From assembly GCA_017445115.1 (NCBI GenBank), contig JAFSUU010000010.1:1-64000 (forward strand): a DNA stretch of 64,000 nt, given 5' to 3'. The DNA comes from Clostridia bacterium. Lineage in GTDB: Bacteria; Bacillota_A; Clostridia; Oscillospirales; CAG-272. Positions 58,770 to 64,000 of this stretch are shown here, piece by piece (the first letter of the stretch is position 1; each line of letters opens with the position of its first letter). The translations under genes were made by a program, and so were the position numbers. A model generated the notes under the pieces. It did not search any database, was not told where the DNA came from, and was given only the letters and a program-made list of their open reading frames with translations.

Positions 58770-59939
58770 TTACAGTTCTATGCAGTGTCTCTTTCTGATG
58801 ATCGCAACTCCGACCGCCAGAGTGAGGATCACGAGAGCGGATACTCCGATATACACTACGACGTTGTCGCCGGTCTGAAGAGCTGCAGCGGCAGGTTCAA
58901 TGACCTTGTCGCCCGTGACTTTAACTTCGCCGGTCTGAGTATTGTACGTAACGGTAAATCTGCCTGCTTCGGAAAGACCGAACGCGACGTTATTGCCGTC
59001 GGCATCACCGTACCAGTCTTTCTTCGTGACGTCGTTTCCGGTGAGTTTGACAACTTTGAGTTCGATCCTACCGACTTTATCGGCAGAGGAGAACGTTGCG
59101 CTGTATACGCCGTCATTATCTGCTGTCATAGCGTTTTCCTCGGCGAATTTATCCCATCCTGCGAGAGGTTCGGTTCCGACCACATAATACATATCTTCCG
59201 CATTCTTCGGTGTTACGGTAACTGTGAACATAGCGCCTGTTCCCGACGAAAGAACGAAATCTTTGAGGTCGAGACGGATCTTGATATTGGATTCAGAAGC
59301 TGTATTGATGTAAATATTATTTCCGTTGAGAACGGCATTGGTCTCTTTTCCGTTTTCTTCAAACGTTCCGCCGAAGTTGACGCTCCACGAACTGTCGAGA
59401 ACGAACTTGAACTGCCAGTTATTATTAGCCGGCACGTCCTTGTATTCTATTTCCCAAACGTCGTCTTCGACCTTCGTCATCATGTTGGCGGTGCTCTTCT
59501 CGTTCCAGCTCTCTCCGTTGAGAAAATTGCCTTCTCCGTTGCCGGCGACAGCGACTGTGCTGTAGCTCAGTACAGGCTCGGCGTATGCGCTGCCGGAGAT
59601 GCTGATCGCTTTCGTTGTAGGATCAAACGTGATCACGATCTCGCCCGCGCCCTTGACGTCGAAAATAATATTGTTGCCGCTGGCGTCTCCGTACCATTCA
59701 TCTGAGCCGTTTGTAACTTTGAAGTTAACGGCGCTCTCTGCCTGGGTCGTTGTGATGGAGAACGTATACTTTCCGTCATCGCCTTTTGTCATCTCGTTTT
59801 TGGTCGCCTCCCAGTTGCCGAAGATATGGTCGCCGGCAACGTAGTACTTGGGGGTTACGGCAAATGCCGTCGCGGGAAGCACTATTGCTGTAAGAAGAAG
59901 TATTGAAAGAATAACGCTGAGTAAACGAAGTGATTTCAT
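58770..59939 (-). CDS. secreted surface protein with X25/CBM-like modules
   Basis: The ATG at 59939 follows AAAGGAG by eight bases. A signal peptide (about 1-27) ends at ATAFA. Three beta modules follow (about 30-112, 125-235 and 240-340). The first and third share YYV.G, W, a GDDGKY/DNDGVY turn and WYGDA.GNN, matching each other and resembling X25 modules of pullulanases or starch-binding SusE-like domains. The C terminus has LQTGDN, a membrane helix and RKRH, the layout of a sortase signal but without the proline of LPxTG. It may be a surface glycan-binding protein, lacking any catalytic domain. It stands alone between terminator and promoter. Confidence 0.8.
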   Translation of the reverse strand: MKSLRLLSVILSILLLTAIVLPATAFAVTPKYYVAGDHIFGNWEATKNEMTKGDDGKYTFSITTTQAESAVNFKVTNGSDEWYGDASGNNIIFDVKGAGEIVITFDPTTKAISISGSAYAEPVLSYSTVAVAGNGEGNFLNGESWNEKSTANMMTKVEDDVWEIEYKDVPANNNWQFKFVLDSSWSVNFGGTFEENGKETNAVLNGNNIYINTASESNIKIRLDLKDFVLSSGTGAMFTVTVTPKNAEDMYYVVGTEPLAGWDKFAEENAMTADNDGVYSATFSSADKVGRIELKVVKLTGNDVTKKDWYGDADGNNVAFGLSEAGRFTVTYNTQTGEVKVTGDKVIEPAAAALQTGDNVVVYIGVSALVILTLAVGVAIIRKRHCIEL

Positions 59940-59971
59940 ACGCAAAACTCCTTTATTATTTTAGTATATTA

Positions 59972-60001
59972 ATTATAACAAATACAATAGCGATTTGTCA
60001 A
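59972..60001 (-). promoter_or_regulatory. promoter of the surface protein gene
   Basis: Minus strand TTGACA (59996-60001) and TATAAT (59972-59977), 18-base spacer, 33 bases before the start. Confidence 0.65.
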
Positions 60002-60033
60002 CACCGTTTATGCAAAAAGTACATTTGCGTCAC

Positions 60034-60064
60034 AAAAAAGCGGAGCGGCTTCTCACCGCTCCGC
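60034..60064 (-). terminator. terminator of the MATE-GH3 operon
   Basis: GCGGAGCGG pairs with CCGCTCCGC (60040-60064) and is followed, on the minus strand, by six T. Confidence 0.85.
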
Positions 60065-60070
60065 AAAAAT

Positions 60071-62197
60071 TTAAACAATGTTGAAGGTCCTTACGTTCCC
60101 GGTTGTGCAGTCCGGTCCGATATACAGCGCGATCTCACCGGGCTCGACAGTCTCTTTCATATCGAGGCCGATGAAGGAAAAGTCGGAAGCTTTAAAAGCA
60201 AACGACACCTTCTTTTCCTCTCCCGGCAGAAGCGTGACTTTTTCAAATGCGCAAAGTCTGCGCTCCGGCGTTTCGATCGAGCTGACAACGTCGCAGAAAT
60301 ATGCCTGCACGACCTCTTTGACCTCGATATCAGATGCGTTTTTGACGTTTACCCACGCGGTCAGTGTATCGTCTTTGATCTTCAGTTCGTCTTTGTCGAA
60401 GAACACTTCGGAATACTGAACTTCTCCGTAAGTCAGTCCGTATCCGAACGGATAGAGCGGCGTGGTATCGCATTCGCGGTAACGGCTCCTCACGTCCGGG
60501 CGCCACCTCGGACGTCCTCCGGGAAGGTTGGCGTAGTAGAACGGAAGCTGACCTGTGTGACGCGGGAACGTCACGGGAAGACGTCCGCTCGGGGACACTT
60601 TGCCGAACAGGATATTTTTCACCGCACTGCCGAGCTCGACTCCTCCCTGCCATCCGAGAAGAACAGCGTCGGACGAATCGTCAACGTTCTGAAGCGCAAG
60701 AGGACGGGCGCAAAGAACTACGGTTATGAGCGGCTTTCTGAGAGACGAGAGAAGTTTGAGATAATCGCTTTGGAGAGCTCCGATCGTGAGGTCGACTCTT
60801 CCGCCGCCCTCGCCTGCCCACTGGCACGGCTCTCCGCAGACATAAATGATCGCGTCACAGGTCGACGCCGCGCGTCCCGCGCTCTTCATGCCGGAGCGGT
60901 CGCTGCCTTCACACTCGCAGCCTTTGATGTATTCAAATTCAATACCTTCGGCTTCAAAAGCGTCTTTGATCGTAATTACTGTCGCGGGATCTCCGCGTCC
61001 TCCCCAGACTCCGAGATTTTCGAATCTCGCATCCGCGAGGGGACCTGTAAGCAGATACTTTTTGCCGCGCTCAAGCGGAAGAAGTCCGTTCTCGTTTTTG
61101 AGAAGAACCATGCAGTTTTCCGCAAGGTCACGAGACGCGGCTCTGTTTTCCGGAGTCAGAAAATACTTTGCATTGTCTTCCTCGCGGTAAGGATTTTCAA
61201 AAAGGCCGAGCGCAAATTTCACGCAAAGCACGCGGAACGCCGCCTCGTCGATATACTTTTCAAAACCGGGGTCGTCTTTTACGATGTCCTCAAGATTTTT
61301 ATCGTAAGCCGCGGAATGCATATCTATATCGCATCCGGCGCTCATCGCGAGCTTTGCGGCGTCGTATTCATTCTTGACTACTCGATGATATGTGAGCTCG
61401 GAAACAGATTGCCAGTCGGAGACGACCGCACCTTCAAATCCCCATTTTTCGCGGAGAAGTTCTGTGAGATAATATCTGCTTCCGGTAACGGGGATACCGT
61501 TCAGTGAATTGAACGAACTCATACAGGTCATGGCTCCGGCTTCAAGCGCGGCGCGGTATACCGGGAGGTATTCTCCGTAAAGCGTTCTTTCTCCTATATC
61601 GCAGGACTCGTAGTCACGCCCCGCCTCGGAAAGCCCGTAGCCGCAATAGTGCTTGAAGCATGCGGCGGCATAAGGATATCCGGTCTCCGGATTCACGGTC
61701 TGAAAACCGCGCACTCTTGCCGCGGCAACCGCCGACCCGTAAAACTTGTCCTCACCGGCGCCCTCTGCGATCCTTCCCCATCTCGCGTCACGCGCAATGT
61801 CGATCATAGGAGAATAGATCCAGTTGATCCCCTCTCTGTACGCTTCAGACGCCGCGACTCTCTCCGCGCCCTCTATTCTTTCAAGATCGAAAGAAGCAGA
61901 ACCGGCGAGCGGAGTCGGGAAAAGGGTGCGGTCTCCGTGTACCACGTCGTGACCGATCAAAAGCGGAATTCCGAGACGTGTCTCTTCGACTGCGATCTTC
62001 TGCATAGCGTTCGCGGTTTTAACGTCCGGAACGTTGAGAAGTGAGCCAATCTTTCCCGCTCTCATATCGTCCATATCGAGCTTGCTCATCGAGCCGTAGA
62101 GCACTGTCTGACCGATTTTTTCGGTGAGAGTCATTTTGTCGAGGAGCTCTTTCGCCCTTTCTCTGTATGGTTCGATACTGAAAATATTTTTATCCAT
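60071..62197 (-). CDS. glycoside hydrolase family 3 (beta-glucosidase type)
   Basis: 708 residues, no signal peptide. The family 3 barrel has LLIGHDVVHGDRTLFPTPL, DIARDARWGRIAEGAGEDKF, ACFKHYCGYG and EGAVVSDWQSVSEL, where Asp261 is the nucleophile. A sandwich domain (about 370-560) supplies the acid/base, and a fibronectin III-like domain closes the protein (VKNASDIEVKEVVQAYF). Such enzymes release beta-linked glucose or xylose from short oligosaccharides. The ATG has GGAGGTAA before it and overlaps the end of the MATE gene by eight bases. With the family 31 enzyme it speaks for plant-glycan use. Confidence 0.93.
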   Translation of the reverse strand: MDKNIFSIEPYRERAKELLDKMTLTEKIGQTVLYGSMSKLDMDDMRAGKIGSLLNVPDVKTANAMQKIAVEETRLGIPLLIGHDVVHGDRTLFPTPLAGSASFDLERIEGAERVAASEAYREGINWIYSPMIDIARDARWGRIAEGAGEDKFYGSAVAAARVRGFQTVNPETGYPYAAACFKHYCGYGLSEAGRDYESCDIGERTLYGEYLPVYRAALEAGAMTCMSSFNSLNGIPVTGSRYYLTELLREKWGFEGAVVSDWQSVSELTYHRVVKNEYDAAKLAMSAGCDIDMHSAAYDKNLEDIVKDDPGFEKYIDEAAFRVLCVKFALGLFENPYREEDNAKYFLTPENRAASRDLAENCMVLLKNENGLLPLERGKKYLLTGPLADARFENLGVWGGRGDPATVITIKDAFEAEGIEFEYIKGCECEGSDRSGMKSAGRAASTCDAIIYVCGEPCQWAGEGGGRVDLTIGALQSDYLKLLSSLRKPLITVVLCARPLALQNVDDSSDAVLLGWQGGVELGSAVKNILFGKVSPSGRLPVTFPRHTGQLPFYYANLPGGRPRWRPDVRSRYRECDTTPLYPFGYGLTYGEVQYSEVFFDKDELKIKDDTLTAWVNVKNASDIEVKEVVQAYFCDVVSSIETPERRLCAFEKVTLLPGEEKKVSFAFKASDFSFIGLDMKETVEPGEIALYIGPDCTTGNVRTFNIV

Positions 62198-63605
62198 CCG
62201 TTACCTCCGCGATACGGCTCTCTGCCGCTCTGATTTTGACTTTTCTCTTTATAATGAAGTATGCGACAAGCTGTGCCGCGATAGATATCATCCACGATAC
62301 CGGATATGAAAGATATAGGACGGTCGGCGTGTGGTTTGCCGCAAATACAGTGTATATCCAGAGTACCCTGAAGCCGCACGCTCCGGTCAGCGAAATGATC
62401 ATTGGCGTTAAAGACGAGCCCATTCCCCGCAGAAATCCGGTGAAGCAGTCCATTATACCGCAGGTGCAGTACATCGTACAGACGATTGCCATCCTCATCA
62501 CACCGAATTCTACCGCCTCCGGATTCGTCGGAAGATATATCCCGAGAAGCGGCCGTGCCGCGCCGTACGCCGCAAATCCGAGTATGAGCCCGGTCACGCC
62601 GACGTAAGTCAGCGTCAGCAGAACTATCTTTCTTATCCTCTCCGGACGCTTTGCGCCGATATGCTGTCCTACGAAAGTGAGAGCGGTATGATAGAAGGAG
62701 TTCATCGCGATATAAATATAGCTCTCAATGTTTTGCGCGGCGGAATTTCCTATTACGAAGATATGCCCGAAAGAGTTGACAGAAGACTGGATGAGAATAT
62801 TGGATATTGAAAATACGGTCCCCTGTATCCCGGCAGGAATGCCTATCTTCATCATCATTTTCAGGCATTTCCAGTGAATTCGCAATTTTCTAATCACTAT
62901 CTTGTGCGGTCCGTCTATCTTCATCAGATACACGACGGAGAGAACTGCCGATACGGTCTCGGATATCGCGGTAGCAACGGCGACTCCCTCGACGCGGAAC
63001 TTAAGGACGAGAACAAAGAAAAGATTCAGAAGAACGTTAACGACTCCTCCTATCACGAGGAACATAAGAGGATGTCTCGTGTCCCCAACGCTTCTCATGA
63101 TCGACGATGCAAAATTGTACACCATCATCGAGGGAAGACCGACGAAATAAATCTTCATATAGATCGTCGCCTGGTCGATTATCTGGCTCGGTGTCGACAT
63201 CATCCCGAGAAACGTGCGCGAAAACACGAATCCTATTATACCTACGGCAATTCCGCCGACTACCGCCGTGACTATTGAAGTATGAGTCACGTCGGAGACG
63301 CTTTTGTCGTCATGAGAACCGTACGCGTGAGCGACGGCAACGCTCGTACCGACCGTAAGCCCGAACAGCAGATTGATTATCAGGTTTATGAGCGCGCTCG
63401 TCGAGCCGATCGCGGCAAGTGCGGTGTCACCGTTTTCGGCGAACCGCCCTACGACTATCGCATCAGCGGTGGTGAAAAATGTCTGAAGCACCCCCGATGC
63501 CATAAGAGGAAATGTATAGAGCAGTATGTTTTTAGCCAGATTGTCTCCGCAGACGTCAAGTATCTTTTTTTCGCGTTCGCCGCGGCTTCTGATATGATAC
63601 GCCAT
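62190..63605 (-). CDS. MATE-family efflux transporter
   Basis: 471 residues with twelve predicted membrane helices in two similar halves; the N-terminal KNILLYTFPLMASGVLQTFF and VVGRFAENGDTALAAIGS are typical of MATE/DinF proteins, as is PAGIQGTVFSISNILIQSS at the start of the second half. MATE transporters export drugs, dyes or metabolites in exchange for Na+ or H+. GGGAGG lies close to the ATG. It is followed, with eight bases of overlap, by the family 3 glycosidase, a pairing that may mean export of a glycan product or mere coupling. Confidence 0.9.
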   Translation of the reverse strand: MAYHIRSRGEREKKILDVCGDNLAKNILLYTFPLMASGVLQTFFTTADAIVVGRFAENGDTALAAIGSTSALINLIINLLFGLTVGTSVAVAHAYGSHDDKSVSDVTHTSIVTAVVGGIAVGIIGFVFSRTFLGMMSTPSQIIDQATIYMKIYFVGLPSMMVYNFASSIMRSVGDTRHPLMFLVIGGVVNVLLNLFFVLVLKFRVEGVAVATAISETVSAVLSVVYLMKIDGPHKIVIRKLRIHWKCLKMMMKIGIPAGIQGTVFSISNILIQSSVNSFGHIFVIGNSAAQNIESYIYIAMNSFYHTALTFVGQHIGAKRPERIRKIVLLTLTYVGVTGLILGFAAYGAARPLLGIYLPTNPEAVEFGVMRMAIVCTMYCTCGIMDCFTGFLRGMGSSLTPMIISLTGACGFRVLWIYTVFAANHTPTVLYLSYPVSWMISIAAQLVAYFIIKRKVKIRAAESRIAEVTDG

Positions 63606-63635
63606 ATTCCCTCCCGCAATGATTTCTTCGGGTTA

Positions 63636-63664
63636 ATGATATCAAATAATCTTATAAAAGTCAA
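63636..63664 (-). promoter_or_regulatory. promoter of MATE-GH3
   Basis: Minus strand TTGACT (63659-63664) and TATCAT (63636-63641), 17-base spacer. Confidence 0.55.
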
Positions 63665-63768
63665 TTAAAAAAGTGATAATACGGCACCAAATCCTGTTTT
63701 TCTTGCAGCGTGTGAAGAATTAACAAAAATGAGCCGATTTTTTAGTCAAAAAAACGAGATATCTATTG

Positions 63769-63797
63769 TTGAAATATATCAAAGATTGCGATATAAT
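63769..63797 (+). promoter_or_regulatory. promoter of the DUF1846 gene
   Basis: TTGAAA (63769-63774) and TATAAT (63792-63797), 17-base spacer, 33 bases before the start. It is divergent from the MATE promoter; 63665-63768 between them shows nothing else. Confidence 0.7.
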
Positions 63798-63829
63798 ATA
63801 GCTTGGTAATTATTTTCCGGGAGGGGATC

Positions 63830-64000
63830 ATGAAAAAAATCGGTTTTGACAACGACAAATATCTGTCTATGCAGTCTTCTCATATCAGGGAGAGAATAGA
63901 CAGATTCGGAGGCAAGCTTTATCTTGAATTCGGCGGAAAGCTTTTTGACGACTATCATGCATCCCGCGTTCTTCCGGGCTTCAAGCCGGACAGCAAGCTT
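63830..64000 (+). CDS. DUF1846-family protein, N-terminal part (cut by window edge)
   Basis: An ATG behind GGGAGGGGAT opens a frame that runs to the window end (57 codons). The protein starts [19 protein letters not shown] and continues [20 protein letters not shown], both hallmarks of DUF1846, a conserved family of about 500 residues in Bacillota with a solved structure but no assigned function. Only the N terminus can be judged. Confidence 0.88.
   Translation, partial: MKKIGFDNDKYLSMQSSHIRERIDRFGGKLYLEFGGKLFDDYHASRVLPGFKPDSKL

Noticed and set aside
59930..61507. 525-residue open frame on the plus strand over the surface protein and GH3 genes
   Set aside because: It is antisense to two well-supported genes, has unnatural composition (rich in R, F, S) and no ribosome binding site; the mirrored codon use of GC-rich genes keeps it open.
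1..64000. Genome-wide TGA reassignment to glycine
   Set aside because: Several firm genes end in TGA at the expected length (ruvC, ecfA1, the yfhO-like gene, rluA), so TGA is a stop in this organism.
1..64000. CRISPR array, tRNA or rRNA genes
   Set aside because: No evenly spaced repeats, cloverleaf with T-loop motif, or ribosomal signature was seen on either strand; a tRNAscan or Rfam run could still find one.

Overview
The window reads as a chromosomal segment of an uncultured-type Gram-positive bacterium of the Bacillota, most likely class Clostridia. The grounds are strong Shine-Dalgarno sequences, consensus sigma-A promoters with 17-base spacers, ClpC/ClpE-type unfoldases, an ECF transporter, a KtrAB-like potassium system, a SpoIID-type domain protein, CvpA and DUF5711-type proteins, and lipoproteins with a lipobox. 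TGA is used as a normal stop. I saw no rRNA, tRNA or CRISPR array, and no gene-free stretch exceeds 300 bases. The closest are 499-775, 39067-39299 and 63606-63829, and each holds promoters, hairpins or terminators listed below.

Layout. 1-2.5 kb is an AT-richer accessory end: the 5' end of a tryptophanyl-tRNA synthetase, a small HTH regulator, a serine recombinase with an att-like palindrome upstream, and a hairpin array built on the heptamer GTGAAAT. 2.5-15 kb holds a YdcF-like lipoprotein, an M23 peptidase, ktrB-ktrA, clpC, a three-gene SpoIID/peptidoglycan-binding operon, a family 31 glycosidase and a threonine aldolase. 15-21.4 kb is a patchwork on the minus strand: an HTH-TPR regulator with a large palindromic operator, then phosphotransferase, double-acetyltransferase, sugar-isomerase-like, nucleotidyltransferase and HAD/S51 fusion genes, with short related repeats between several of them. 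21.4-34.2 kb is a long co-directional minus-strand run: ruvC, a methyltransferase, ecfA1-ecfA2-ecfT, truA, DUF5711, cvpA, a clpE-like gene, a P-type-ATPase-like gene that has lost its catalytic motifs, and mrp. Divergent from ruvC run yfhO-ruvA-ruvB, so the three Holliday-junction genes flank one promoter region.

39.3-46.4 kb is a carbohydrate-type cluster: class III aminotransferase, FGGY kinase, amidohydrolase, a sugar isomerase interrupted by an in-frame TGA, and a solute-binding lipoprotein. Next come dapA, asnA, a NIF3-family gene and a dinB gene with a LexA-like box. A minus-strand operon at 58.7-50.8 kb joins a 65-residue protein, rluA, a tandem AAA protein, cysE, guaB, fhs and a VanY-type carboxypeptidase. 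The right end carries a surface protein with glycan-binding-like modules, a MATE exporter with a family 3 glycosidase, and the start of a DUF1846 gene.

The strongest candidates for something undescribed are the P-type ATPase pseudoenzyme (22230-24983), the TGA-split isomerase (TGA at 43966-43968), the GTGAAAT hairpin element (2249-2466), the 41-base operator of the HTH-TPR gene (16077-16117), and a hairpin that sits between the Shine-Dalgarno sequence and start codon of the yfhO-like gene.
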